A stretch of DNA of 64,000 nt from contig NZ_FNRQ01000002.1 in the NCBI RefSeq assembly GCF_900107685.1, positions 310,001 to 374,000 on the forward strand, written 5' to 3'. A program made the position numbers and the translations under genes. The stretch is from Paraburkholderia sartisoli. GTDB taxonomy: Bacteria; Pseudomonadota; Gammaproteobacteria; Burkholderiales; Burkholderiaceae. Every line of letters begins with the position of its first letter. Within the stretch, counting starts at the first letter, position 1. The notes below the pieces were generated by a model, which saw only the letters and a program-made list of their open reading frames with translations, was not told the origin of the DNA and did not search any database. Shown here piece after piece: positions 1-8,504 of this stretch.

Positions 1-498
1 CCCCTTTCACGGATTCGTTTAATCTTTCAATAAGCTTGCAATTTTATAACAAACCGGCTTTAATGGGGCTGTCTGCATTCCTGATCGTTCAGGCACCCAA
101 TCCCTTTGAAACCATAGCCGTGTCCTTCATCCCGAACCCTTTCCTCGCGTCCTTTCCTCTTCCTGGCCAGACCGGAAGGGGCATCTGCTCGCGCGGGAAA
201 ACGGCGACGGCGAGACGCACCCGGAGCCGCAGTGGTCCTGCGGGCAAGCCGGCACTTCTTTTTGCCCGGCTCTTCGCATAACACCGCACGGGACAGCGAA
301 GACCGGGCTTCCAACCTCAGCTGGCCGCCCACGACCCTCCACGGTCGCGCCTCAAGGACGCCCGTGACCGGACGTGCTGCACGCACATGCGTGGGTGTAT
401 GACGCATTCCACTGCATCTCCTTCGCGCTGCGGATGCGCGGCTGTTTGCCGCGTGTCGGAAACGCCACGAGGGGCTATGCGAGTAACAGGGGAAAACC
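1..498. other. Left edge, no supported gene
   Basis: Both strands have open frames here, but none has a convincing ribosome-binding site, domain or protein-like composition. Positions 1-60 are AT-richer than the surroundings, which fits an intergenic or promoter region for the gene at 499. Confidence 0.4.
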
Positions 499-879
499 AT
501 GGGAACGCAAACGAATCGTTCAAACGAGCCGCTGCAACCTGGCGCGACGCCTGCTATTCCTGTCACGGGTCGGTCTGCTGATGGACAGGTCATCATTTTG
601 CGGACGGGACGCACTGACCTGCTGAACTGGTGTGCCGATCACGAAGGCTATCGTCTGGATGCCTGTGCCAGGCCGACGAATAGCGAGCTGTATGCGGCTG
701 ATCTGGTGATCGGGCGGCCAGGATTTCCATCACGTCATTTTCGCGCGCTGGACTACTTCTACGACGCGAGGCAGGCCCTGCGTTATGCGACCCGATGGGG
801 AAAGATCTGGGTCGATCATCAGCTGAAAAACGCTGCACGCAGCGCCAGTCGTCTGGACGGTCGCACGCGGCAGTCCTGA
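499..879 (+). CDS. Hypothetical protein, 126 aa
   Basis: An A/G-rich ribosome-binding site (AGGGGAA near 488) sits just before the ATG. The first ~30 residues are Ser/Thr/Pro-rich and probably disordered. The rest is a compact, aromatic-rich domain ending in a helical segment (YFYDARQALRYATRWGKIW). I do not recognise a family. It is followed by an Rnk-like regulator and a phasin on the same strand, so a link to stress or polyhydroxyalkanoate granules is possible but inferred from position only. Confidence 0.55.
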   Translation: MGTQTNRSNEPLQPGATPAIPVTGRSADGQVIILRTGRTDLLNWCADHEGYRLDACARPTNSELYAADLVIGRPGFPSRHFRALDYFYDARQALRYATRWGKIWVDHQLKNAARSASRLDGRTRQS

Positions 880-1035
880 TGCCGTATCTGATAACAGAGT
901 AATTTCGTTATGCCGACGATATCAGGATGCCGGCGTGATGGACCGCCTCATCTTTTTCGATGATCCGTGGCTGGACACATGGAATGACAGCCATTACGCG
1001 GACATCTGTAACCCGTATTCCTGTTGGAGACACAC

Positions 1036-1518
1036 ATGTCGTTTGCCAGAATCTCTTCACCCATGACGGTGAAAGCACATATCGAAGTCCCGCCGATCCT
1101 GTCGGAATCCGACATGGATCGCCTCAGGGCATATGCGCTCCTGCCAACGGTGTCGGCTCAGCAACGCGCGTGGGTGGAAGCACTTGAATCATCAGCCGTG
1201 GTCGTCGACTCCGCCGAGATTCCACCGGACGTCGTCACGATGAACACGACTGTCGAATGCACAACGGTCGACGGTGCGGATGCACATCAGTGGACGCTGG
1301 TCTATCCGGATGAAGCGGACTACCTGCGAGGACGTCTGTCCGTGCTGTCGCCCGCGGGGATCGTGCTGCTCGGTGCGCGGCGCGGCCAGACCGTGGTATG
1401 CCGGCCGCCGAGCGGTGTGCCGATCCACTACGTCGTCGGTGAAATCCTGCTGCAGCCGGAGAGCCAGCGCATGACGGGAAGTAGCAAGCCAGATTCGGAT
1501 CCTGCACCTTCAGACTGA
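1036..1518 (+). CDS. rnk: Rnk/GreA-family nucleoside diphosphate kinase regulator-like protein
   Basis: This 160-aa protein has the two-part build of the Rnk/GreA/GreB family. A short N-terminal helical segment (about residues 20-50) has the SESDMDRLRAY pattern. A C-terminal FKBP-like GreA_GreB_C domain (about 65-140) has VTMNTTVE, LVYPDEAD, LSVLSPAGIVLLGARRGQ and the glycine-rich end typical of Rnk. Family members bind RNA polymerase or influence nucleoside diphosphate kinase levels. The ATG at 1036 is preferred over an upstream TTG because GGAGA (1026-1030) lies five bases before it. The last 15 residues are Ser/Asp/Pro-rich. Plasmid and chromosome-2 copies of this family are common in Burkholderia next to phasin genes. 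Confidence 0.85.
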   Translation: MSFARISSPMTVKAHIEVPPILSESDMDRLRAYALLPTVSAQQRAWVEALESSAVVVDSAEIPPDVVTMNTTVECTTVDGADAHQWTLVYPDEADYLRGRLSVLSPAGIVLLGARRGQTVVCRPPSGVPIHYVVGEILLQPESQRMTGSSKPDSDPAPSD

Positions 1519-1592
1519 GGACGTGCCGGTATGTGCGGTGCGACCGCGATATTTTTCCGACGAAGATGATCCAGATAACCGGAGAGACCGAG

Positions 1593-1781
1593 ATGTTGAG
1601 TCCCCATGAATTTGCCACCCTGATGCTGGTCAAGGCCGCGCCGGACCAGATCGATCTCGCCCGCGCAGAACTCAATACCCTGCTGGAACGCGAGCTGGTC
1701 GCCCCCGGGCAGCTCGCTCCCGGTTACCGGCTCACCCGCGATGGCGATGCCGTGCTGCAGGCCGTCGCGCAACGACGCTGA
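1593..1781 (+). CDS. Small hypothetical protein, 62 aa
   Basis: The ATG at 1593 follows a GGAGAGACCG ribosome-binding site. The product is a single amphipathic helical domain with a winged-helix-like end (LVAPGQLAPGYRLTRDGDAVLQAV), the sort of pattern seen in C-terminal halves of small helix-turn-helix proteins. It lies 75 bp after the Rnk-like gene and 150 bp before the phasin gene, probably in one transcript. No function can be assigned from sequence. Confidence 0.6.
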   Translation: MLSPHEFATLMLVKAAPDQIDLARAELNTLLERELVAPGQLAPGYRLTRDGDAVLQAVAQRR

Positions 1782-1930
1782 ACCGCGCCCCCTTTTCTTG
1801 CCCGCTGGTGATGCGATTACCCCATGCAATTCGCGTCGCCGGTCCGTTCACGCGATCACACCGCATGACACGCCACGCCGATCGATGACGCGGCGTCCAT
1901 GCCGGATTGCACCTCTACAGGAGTGTCATC

Positions 1931-2491
1931 ATGCAATTCCCGGAACAGCTTGCTGCGGCCCGAAAATCCAACGTCGACATGTTCTTTGGCGTGACCCGCA
2001 CGATCGTCGAGGGTGTCGAAAAACTGGCTGCCCTGAACATGCAGGCTGCGCGATCGCAGCTGGCCGATATCCACGACGCGGCACAGAAAGCGGTTTCCGT
2101 GAGCGAGCCGCAGCAATGGATCGCCCTGAAAGACGGCCTGGCTGCACCCACCGCAGAGAAAGTGCAGGCCTGGAGCCAGCAGGTGTTCGATATCGTCGCT
2201 GTCACCCAGGCCAACCTGGTGCGGTGCGCGCACGCAGAGTGGGATGCACAGCTCCGGCAGGCACGGGCGCTGGCCGAGGACGTCGCGAAAAGCGCACTGG
2301 CCGGAACCGGGCCCGCGGCGGCGGCCCTGAATCAGGCGATCACCGCCACCAATGCGCTGTATGAAACGCTGCAGAAAAGCGGCGAGCACGCGGTCGAGTT
2401 CACACGAAGCAACCTCGAAGCGGCCGCCGCCATGGCATCGAGCGCCACACAGCGCGCGACCGCGCAGCAGAACCGGGCCACAAAGCGCTAG
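1931..2491 (+). CDS. phaP: Phasin (PhaP) family protein
   Basis: Phasins coat polyhydroxyalkanoate granules and control their number and size. This 186-aa protein is almost wholly helical and Ala/Gln-rich. It has the usual N-terminal signature of beta-proteobacterial phasins (PEQLAAARKSNVDMFFGVTR) followed by long amphipathic helices with conserved QWIALKDGLAAPTAEKVQAW spacing. It ends in a short basic Ala/Thr/Gln tail. AGGAG (1919-1923) before the ATG at 1931 excludes the slightly longer upstream start. The neighbouring broken phaB-like gene (3275) supports a storage-polymer context. Confidence 0.88.
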   Translation: MQFPEQLAAARKSNVDMFFGVTRTIVEGVEKLAALNMQAARSQLADIHDAAQKAVSVSEPQQWIALKDGLAAPTAEKVQAWSQQVFDIVAVTQANLVRCAHAEWDAQLRQARALAEDVAKSALAGTGPAAAALNQAITATNALYETLQKSGEHAVEFTRSNLEAAAAMASSATQRATAQQNRATKR

Positions 2492-2649
2492 TCACGGCAC
2501 CTGATATCCCACCGGATGGATGGCGGTCATTTATGCAGGAATCCTTTCCATGAAACCAGCCTGCCGGTGCATATCAGGTCGGGCGAGGCACCCGGTGACG
2601 CAACCGGTATCCGGCATGGAAGGCCGGTCTTTTCTGCTTGAAGGAGGCG

Positions 2650-2805
2650 ATGATGAACGAAAGCTGGGTCACCATGGTGATGGGTTCGGCGGTACTGATC
2701 ATTGCAGTCATTTTCGTGGCCGGTCACTACCGGCGTGAACACCGGCGTGCACGATTGCTGCGGCAGCTGGATCGTGCCCGCGGGCGGCACAGGTCCCGGT
2801 GCTGA
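2650..2805 (+). CDS. Small single-pass membrane protein, 51 aa
   Basis: A strong AAGGAGG ribosome-binding site (2641-2647) precedes tandem ATG codons at 2650 and 2653. The product starts with a short polar end, then one hydrophobic segment (about residues 9-26, rich in Val/Ile/Leu/Ala), then a very basic Arg/His-rich tail of 24 residues. This is the topology of a small inner-membrane protein with a cytoplasmic basic tail. It is short enough to be missed by standard gene finders. Function unknown; the neighbours suggest stress or granule physiology. Confidence 0.55.
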   Translation: MMNESWVTMVMGSAVLIIAVIFVAGHYRREHRRARLLRQLDRARGRHRSRC

Positions 2806-2870
2806 CGCTCGGCACGGCGAGCACAAACAGCACAGGCACACAACGACAAACCGAATCGGGCTACGGGACC

Positions 2871-3152
2871 ATGAGCACTTACGATCACGCCGAGCAGGAA
2901 CTGGAGCACATCCGCGCGATGATTGCATTCCTCGATCACGTACTTCAGGACAACCGTAACAGGCAGGTGATGCCTGTTACGTCGCCTGACTACTGGCGCG
3001 CACGGGTCGAAGCCCTGCTGGCCGAACGCCTGTCGCCCACTCTGGAGCGACAGGCCCACGCGCTGCTGGAACGACCGGGCGCACTGGGTACGCCACGCAG
3101 ACGCGACCGGCTCGTCACGCAACATCCGCAAGGGAACAACCTGCATCGTTGA
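2871..3152 (+). CDS. Hypothetical protein, 93 aa
   Basis: The ATG at 2871 is chosen because the protein-like part begins there (MSTYDHAEQELEHIRAMI). The first 70 residues form helices with regularly spaced Leu/Ile and acidic and basic faces, and the C-terminus is basic. No ribosome-binding site stronger than GGGACC is present. It is co-directional with the phasin group and precedes the phaB remnant. I do not recognise the family. Confidence 0.5.
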   Translation: MSTYDHAEQELEHIRAMIAFLDHVLQDNRNRQVMPVTSPDYWRARVEALLAERLSPTLERQAHALLERPGALGTPRRRDRLVTQHPQGNNLHR

Positions 3153-3274
3153 ACGAACGCGGGACGCGGTCTCCTGTTCGGGAGGCTGCGTCCCTGGCAG
3201 ACAGGCGGGTAGCCGGTCGCATGCGCCCGGCCGCCGGGCTTTAACCAATGAACCGATGATCGAGGACGGACAGC

Positions 3275-3590
3275 ATGACAAAACGCATTGCGGTAGTCAC
3301 GGGCGGCATGGGCGGTCTCGGAGAAGCCATCAGCACAAAACTGCACGACGCGGGGTATGACCTGGTCGTCACCCACTCGCCGGCCAATGCCGGCGTGACG
3401 GCGTGGCTGCGCAGCATGCAAACGCATGGGGCGCACTTTTCGTGCGTACGCGGTGGATGCAGCCGACCACGACTCCTGCCAGCAAGGTGCGGCGAAACTC
3501 CAGCAGGAGGCCGGCGCGATCGACATCCTTGTGAACAACGCCGGCATCACGCGGGACATGACGCTCAGGAAACCCGACAAGGTCAACACA
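3275..3590 (+). pseudogene. phaB: Acetoacetyl-CoA reductase (PhaB) remnant, frameshifted and truncated
   Basis: The first ~55 codons encode the NADPH-binding start of a short-chain dehydrogenase of PhaB type (TKRIAVVTGGMGGLGEAI). Near 3435 the frame shifts by one base, and the homology continues in the other frame with YAVDAADHDSC and the NNAG motif (DILVNNAGITRDMTLRK). Similarity stops at about 3590. The Ser-Tyr-Lys catalytic region and about 130 C-terminal residues of a normal ~246-aa PhaB are absent. The gene cannot make a working reductase. Its position after the phasin suggests a former PHA locus. Confidence 0.8.
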
Positions 3591-3999
3591 CCTGATGGTC
3601 GTCGCCGGTGTCGAGATGGCCGTGCGCGTAAGGATCGATTGGTGAGTACATGGCGTTTCGACTCCGATGCAATTAGGGAAGCGGCCGATCGTGTTTAGAG
3701 CGTATAAGCTGCTCCGTGTCGGCGATAGGATCTCAACGCGATCGTACCTGGCGGCGCGAGTCGGCCGTTCGGGGTGTCTCCCATCGTTCAAGCCCGCTTT
3801 CGCTTGCATTTCCATTGTGAAAGCCGAGTTGCGGCAAAGACGGTTTTAAATGCCCTTCTCCGGCTGCTTACGTATTTTTCAAAATCCCGACGAAAAGCTG
3901 GCAATCGCCCTCGGTAAGGCCTACGATCATCGGTGCGGCTTAGGCCGCAGCGCAAGGGCGTGAAGTTTTTCTGAGGTGCCGTACCCCCACAACCTGACC
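3591..3999. other. Non-coding junction after the phaB remnant
   Basis: No frame here has protein-like composition. It is AT-richer than the neighbours and starts exactly where the phaB similarity breaks, so it probably reflects a deletion or insertion junction. The end should carry the promoter of the SphA-like gene. Confidence 0.4.
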
Positions 4000-4962
4000 A
4001 TGGTGCTGACCGTGCTCAAGCGAATCGTTGGCACTTCCATTCTCGTATCGACGCTGGGATTGCCGTTCGCTGCACACGGCACCGAAGGCGCATCGGGTCG
4101 ACCCATTTCCGGTACGGGTGTGACGCCCGATGCGGGCGTCGTTCCGCCGGAACCGGGATGGTTCGTGAATCTGGCCGAGATCTACTATGACGGCTCAATC
4201 AGCGCGGGACACTCGGTACCCATCGGCGGGAAAACTACGCTTGGACTCGACGGGCAGGTCTCGTTCACGCTGGCAACCTTGCTGAAGGTCTGGGATACCG
4301 GCGCCGGGCCTTGGAACTTCGCGTCAAGCGTCACCCTCCCGTATGCCTGGACGAGCGTCAGCGCAGCGCTTGGAATCGGTAATCGGACGGAAAGCGTCAA
4401 GCAGGATGCGTCTGGTCTGTTCGACCTAACATTCACGCCGCTGATTGCCGGCTATCATTTCTCAAAGACCGAGCACATATCCTTTAGCGTCAATATCTGG
4501 GCTCCGACCGGCAAGTACGATCCGGGCAACATCGCCAACGTCAGCCTGAACAACTGGACGTTCATTCCTACGATTTCCTACACCAAGCTTGTGCCGTCGA
4601 TCGGGATGGAATTCGACGTCACCGGCGGCGTGCAGTTATACACCCGCAATTCCGCGACTGATTATCAGAATGCCCCGCTGTTCACGCTGGATATGATGGC
4701 GCTGAAGCGCTTTGGCAATGGGGTGGGCGTGGGCCTGATCGTCGGCACGGTCCAGCAGATCGGTGATGACAGCGGCCCAACTGCGGACAAGCTCAATGGC
4801 TTTCGGGGCTACGACTGGGCGATCGGCCCGATCCTGACCTATGACACCAAGATCAACAAGACGCCGCTCAGCATGAGCTTGCGCTGGGTTCCGACCGTGA
4901 GTAGCAAGAACCGGCTTTCGAGCACGTCGACAGTGATGGCAATGGCAACCGTGGCTTTCTGA
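4000..4962 (+). CDS. SphA/MetA-pathway-type outer-membrane protein
   Basis: The ~320-aa product begins with a signal peptide (basic start, hydrophobic core, cleavage after FAAHG). A chain of amphipathic beta strands follows, with repeated aromatic/Gly spacing and a terminal Phe (MAMATVAF), typical of outer-membrane barrels. The motif GWFVNLAEIYYDG, IWAPTGKYDPGNIANVSLN and the GYDWAIGPILTY region match the phenol-degradation-associated 'MetA-pathway' (SphA-like) channel family, thought to import hydrophobic or aromatic compounds. The ATG at 4000 gives the best signal peptide; an in-frame GTG at 3976 is possible. The gene stands alone, so the substrate is unknown. Confidence 0.75.
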   Translation: MVLTVLKRIVGTSILVSTLGLPFAAHGTEGASGRPISGTGVTPDAGVVPPEPGWFVNLAEIYYDGSISAGHSVPIGGKTTLGLDGQVSFTLATLLKVWDTGAGPWNFASSVTLPYAWTSVSAALGIGNRTESVKQDASGLFDLTFTPLIAGYHFSKTEHISFSVNIWAPTGKYDPGNIANVSLNNWTFIPTISYTKLVPSIGMEFDVTGGVQLYTRNSATDYQNAPLFTLDMMALKRFGNGVGVGLIVGTVQQIGDDSGPTADKLNGFRGYDWAIGPILTYDTKINKTPLSMSLRWVPTVSSKNRLSSTSTVMAMATVAF

Positions 4963-5029
4963 TGTCTTCAGACGCCTCAGCCCGACATGTTGCTGGACGT
5001 CTCAAGCCGGAGCTGGCCGGCGCCTTTGC

Positions 5030-5257
5030 TTAGGCGTACAGTCCAGCCCATCCGAGGCACACCTCATGGTAGTTGCTCAACTCGCAGGCCTCGCCTCGGG
5101 AAACTTCCACTTGCCGTTCAGGATTTCCGCTTCCGGGCTTCGCGACGGCCGGCGTTTGCGCTTGTGCCAGGGCCGTGCTCGGCATACTTGCCACAGCCAC
5201 AGCCGAGGCGATTGCAAGGCTGGCGAACACTCGCCGGGTCAAAGCATAACCGTGCAT
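5030..5257 (-). CDS. Small secreted protein with two cysteines, 75 aa
   Basis: On the minus strand GGAGG lies eight bases before the ATG at 5257. The product has a clear Sec signal peptide (basic HGYALTRR, hydrophobic core, ALAQA cleavage site). The mature part is about 40 residues, with a Pro/Gly/Lys-rich linker and a C-terminal CELSNYHEVCLGWAGLYA element whose two Cys could form one disulfide. No known family is recognised. It is convergent with the SphA-like gene. Confidence 0.5.
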   Translation of the reverse strand: MHGYALTRRVFASLAIASAVAVASMPSTALAQAQTPAVAKPGSGNPERQVEVSRGEACELSNYHEVCLGWAGLYA

Positions 5258-5272
5258 GCACATTACCTCCAC

Positions 5273-5570
5273 TATTTTGGGGTGTCGTCGCTTTCTGGTC
5301 CTGCCGGAGCATTGTTGGAATTTTTCGAAGAAATGGCAAGCTTTGAAAGCTCGACTTGCTGCTGGCAGCGAACGGCCGGTCTTAAGGGCAGCAGCGGTCG
5401 TTCACCACGGAATCACTGAAGGTTTGGTAGACGGTCACGGATTGTTCCTGCGAATTGGCAATCGAATCTTCAAGTCTCCCAGTCGATGGGAGCGTCCATG
5501 ACTTGGCTCCCCATCCGGACTCTTCTACAATTGACGCGTGAACACAAGCTACGTCAACCGGATTACCACG
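5273..5570. other. Intergenic region between divergent small genes
   Basis: This ~300-bp stretch holds the leader of the minus-strand secreted-peptide gene and the upstream region of the gene at 5571. I see no convincing gene, hairpin or repeat in it. Confidence 0.35.
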
Positions 5571-5933
5571 ATGAGCCGGCCGCTGGATCTGGATTTGCGT
5601 GCCCGCGCGGAACTGCTTGCCTATCTGGTCGCATCGCATCTGCTGACACGCGAGATGACCGGTGAGTGGCTTTCTGTAGAGCACGTCGTTGAATCCACCA
5701 AGCTGTGGCTCTCTTCGAACGGGGGCGGCGCCGACCTGATGCAGCGCGTGCACCTGGCGAGTCAGGCGCTGGATATTGCGAAGCGCGTTGCACTCGCGTC
5801 CGCAAGCGGGTTTGGTTCCAAAACCGCAGCCGGGATGTTTTGCGAAAACTTACGCCTGGACTTTCGTTCGGATGCAGTGCGGGAAATCTATCAGACTTGC
5901 CTGAATCAACTGGTAGGTCAACGATGGCATTAG
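5571..5933 (+). CDS. Hypothetical protein, 120 aa
   Basis: The frame has good codon use and a soluble all-helical profile (LDLRARAELLAYLVASHLL, then QRVHLASQALDIAKRVALASASG). An upstream in-frame GTG at 5538 would add 11 residues; neither start has a strong ribosome-binding site. It lies 47 bp before a broken small gene and H-NS on the same strand. I do not recognise it. Confidence 0.4.
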   Translation: MSRPLDLDLRARAELLAYLVASHLLTREMTGEWLSVEHVVESTKLWLSSNGGGADLMQRVHLASQALDIAKRVALASASGFGSKTAAGMFCENLRLDFRSDAVREIYQTCLNQLVGQRWH

Positions 5934-5980
5934 TCGCAAGCGCGGCAACAACCAGGTGAGCGTCCGAGGAAACGATAACG

Positions 5981-6223
5981 ATGACCGAGAGCGTTGAGGT
6001 CGATGTTGTACCGGAAGGTTAATCAGGGGGCTTGCTTGAGGCCGCATGCAATCACGTCCTCCAGGCCACTCATGTGCGGTGCGCTGCGGTCATCGTGCTC
6101 GACGGCGATGCGGGCTCCGGTTATTCGGTCATGGGGCCGCTTGGCGCGCAGGTTCCGTTACCCGAAGTTCTGGAGCAGATGGCGCAGTGTCTGCGTCAAC
6201 AGCTTGCCAAAAATCTGAATTGA
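5981..6223 (+). pseudogene. Small gene upstream of H-NS, interrupted by an in-frame stop
   Basis: An AGGAAA site precedes the ATG at 5981. The frame encodes MTESVEVDVVPEG, then a TAA at 6020-6022. It continues in the same frame for 67 codons with a plausible small protein (leader GGLLEAACNHVLQ, core CAAVIVLDGDAGSGYSVMG). The stop lies three bases before the H-NS start codon. A translational restart at the TTG at 6032 is possible. The layout suggests an accessory gene co-transcribed with the H-NS gene and disabled by one nonsense change. Function unknown. Confidence 0.5.
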
Positions 6224-6225
6224 GC

Positions 6226-6516
6226 ATGCGTGAGAGTACGTATCTTGAACTGAGGGCGAAACTCGCTGTCCTCGACGAGCGGATTCAGCGTGCCAGGGCC
6301 GTCGAACGGGCCGCAGCGATCAGACGGATCTGCGAACTCATGCGCGAATACGACATTTCCGCCCAGGAACTCGTACCCCGACGGCGTGGGCGACCGCCTG
6401 CGCCACCGCGCTATAGAAATCCCGCTACCGGACAAACCTGGACGGGATGGGGCAAACGGCCCGCCTGGCTCGCTGGAAAAAATTCACTCGAATTCCTCGT
6501 CGCAAGAAGTACCTGA
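6226..6516 (+). CDS. H-NS-family nucleoid-associated protein
   Basis: A 96-aa histone-like protein with the usual two parts. The N-terminal coiled-coil oligomerisation segment spans about residues 5-45. The C-terminal DNA-binding module has the AT-hook-like PRRRGRPPAPP linker and the core signature PRYRNPATGQTWTGWGKRPAWL. The length matches the short H-NS/BprA proteins of Burkholderiaceae. Such proteins silence AT-rich horizontally acquired DNA, which fits this mobile-gene-rich neighbourhood. The start overlaps the end region of the preceding broken small gene. Confidence 0.88.
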   Translation: MRESTYLELRAKLAVLDERIQRARAVERAAAIRRICELMREYDISAQELVPRRRGRPPAPPRYRNPATGQTWTGWGKRPAWLAGKNSLEFLVARST

Positions 6517-6780
6517 CCCACATCATTACCCAGGCCAGGAAGAAGCTGCGTCTCGAACTGTAGAACCGTCGCGTTGCGTGCGGCAACCACGAAGACGACC
6601 CAATGTCCGGCCGCAACCCGTCTCCGCCGTTGAATGCTACACGCGATGAATGGCAGCTTTCGATTGTCTACCCTTCATACGTGAATTCGCGGTCGCCCCG
6701 AGTCCCGCTCCTGAGGCATATCATGGTTGAAACGCCCCCCGACCGACAGGTCGACTGTGTGACCAACAGGGGAAGCAGCG
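6517..6780. other. No supported gene
   Basis: A short frame just after H-NS encodes a basic helical peptide (KYLTHIITQARKKLRLEL) that may be a gene remnant. Otherwise nothing recognisable. Confidence 0.3.
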
Positions 6781-6993
6781 ATGGCCGAATCCGCGGATGT
6801 GATCGTGATTGGCTCCGGTGGACTTGGAGCGGCTACAGCCTGTTACCTGGATAAACGGGGCACCCCGCGCTTCTCGAGCGGCACGAACCCGGCTCACAGA
6901 TATCTATACCACGCCGGGGGCCGGGGGCCGGAGACCATCGACCCTATGGACGGGAAGCTCTGCACATACGAGGTCACGTTCTCTCGGGGTTAG
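6781..6993 (+). pseudogene. FAD-dependent oxidoreductase remnant (DAO type)
   Basis: The first ~25 codons encode a textbook dinucleotide-binding start of a D-amino-acid-oxidase-type flavoprotein (ADVIVIGSGGLGAATACYL, GxGxxG). A ribosome-binding-like GGGGAAGC precedes the ATG. After about 30 codons the sequence loses similarity (probable frameshift) and a stop follows at codon 71, while family members are 370-450 aa long. The rest of the gene is absent. It is a truncated relic. Confidence 0.7.
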
Positions 6994-7245
6994 GCGAAAC
7001 AGGCGCGAGAGCCCCCGCTGTTGGCGACTGTCGAATTTGGATCGTGCAGCTTTCAAGCTTCGGAATGCCCTGCGTGCGTATTTCGTCCTTTCCGACAGGT
7101 CAACATCGCGAACACTTTGAGTCTGTGCGGTAGCACACCAGACTGCACCGATGTTCGAGGGAACATTGTCTGGTGCCTTGGTTATCCTCTATGAGGCGAC
7201 ACCCTACTTGACGTTCGTGTGTTGTCCCGGCCAGGAGATGCGCCC

Positions 7246-7931
7246 ATGAAAACCATCATCGTGATGGCATACCTGTCAATGTTTTCGAGGCAGTCTTGCC
7301 GCGCCGCAATGCTACTCGGCTTTTTGACGGCGTCCGTCGCAGCGCAAGAACCGACAAGTACGTCGAACACCCCTAGCAGTTCTGCTCCGGTCTACAAGGT
7401 CGGGGACAAGTGGACTTTCATATACGGCAGAACCGACTCTAAGCAGGGGACCTCCGTTGTCCAGACGGTAGTTGTATTGACAGAGAAACAGACGACGTTT
7501 TCGTCTTCGAGAAACGACGGACCTCCACACGAAGTAGATTTCGACAACCAAGGAAATCTGACGCGAGTTGCTGGCACAACCTATGAGCCAAGCCTCGGAT
7601 CCCTGAGTTTTCCAATGATGGTCGGGAAAAGTCGGGATTCTCATCATGTCAAGCGATCCACCTCGGGGACGCTAGACATCAGCGCGCACGTGGAGGTAGT
7701 CGCGTTCGAGCACGTACAGGTGGCGGCTGGCTCATTCGATGCCTACAAAATCGTCAGTCACGGCGTGAATTCAAAGAACCTCGACCGCTTGCGCCACGCG
7801 CCATTCACGGCAACACCTACTGGTATGCGCCCAGTGTAAAAAGAGTCGTGAAATCAGATTACGCGTTGTACCTCGATCGCCAGGCGCTGACAGAATCTTA
7901 CGAACTATCTGCGTGCTCGCTTGTACCCTAA
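7246..7931 (+). pseudogene. Exported protein of unknown function, 3' frameshift
   Basis: The ATG at 7246 starts an exported protein: signal peptide with AAMLLGFLTASVAAQ, a Ser/Thr linker, then a domain with YKVGDKWTFIYGR and VAAGSFDAYKIVSHG, typical of periplasmic beta-rich proteins. The original frame runs into shadow sequence and stops at 7839. A different frame gives the natural C-terminus (GNTYWYAPSVKRVVKSDY, ending SACSLVP) with a stop at 7929-7931. So a one-base shift lies at about 7770-7785. The C-terminal ~45 residues are therefore lost or replaced by 16 unrelated ones. Confidence 0.65.
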
Positions 7932-8504
7932 TACGTGCGCCGCGATCTAAGTCGATTTGCTCGTTTAGGCCACATCAGCAAACGCGACAACAGCCGGGCC
8001 GAACCGGTAGCTGCATGCATTCGTCGAACGACCGCTGCTGGGGAAGTCCTTGCAAACAGAATCGGCCGAACTCCGCCCGACGCAGACAAAGCGCGAAGAA
8101 TTTCCGAAAATCACCCGGTGCCCCTGGCCAGTTCAGTGGGACGCGCCACTCGCGCGGCCGGGCGGCGCTCACGAGAACAGCGACAAAGATTCGACAGCGG
8201 TTTGGCGCCGACGTCGCGGGGACGTGAATCGACTCGGCCATGCAGCAGTTTTCCCGCCGCTCGAGCCGAGATACGTGCTGGCATCGACGTCACCACCAGT
8301 CATCAGACTCCGGCGACATCGGTTTCTTCGTGTTTGCGCCAGGCGCACCGCCGGATACCGCTTCCTTTGGCAACGGTGGCGTCAGCACATCGGGATGGAA
8401 AACCGCATTCATGCCGGGCAGACTTATTCATCATTCTCGCGCTTCGGCGCTCCCGGCGATTTTCGGGATAGCGATGCTGCCCACCGGCGCCTCTGCCACC
8501 CTGT
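7932..8504. other. No supported gene
   Basis: Several overlapping open frames on both strands lack ribosome-binding sites and domain patterns. Nothing recognisable apart from the 3' flank of the SET-domain gene. Confidence 0.4.

Noticed and set aside
60..614. 184-codon minus-strand frame at the left edge
   Set aside because: No ribosome-binding site, no motif, strongly Arg-rich and antisense to the start of a better gene.
938..1063. 42-codon plus-strand frame (MDRLIFFDDPWLDTW...)
   Set aside because: Protein-like text but no ribosome-binding site and it overlaps the better-supported Rnk-like gene start.
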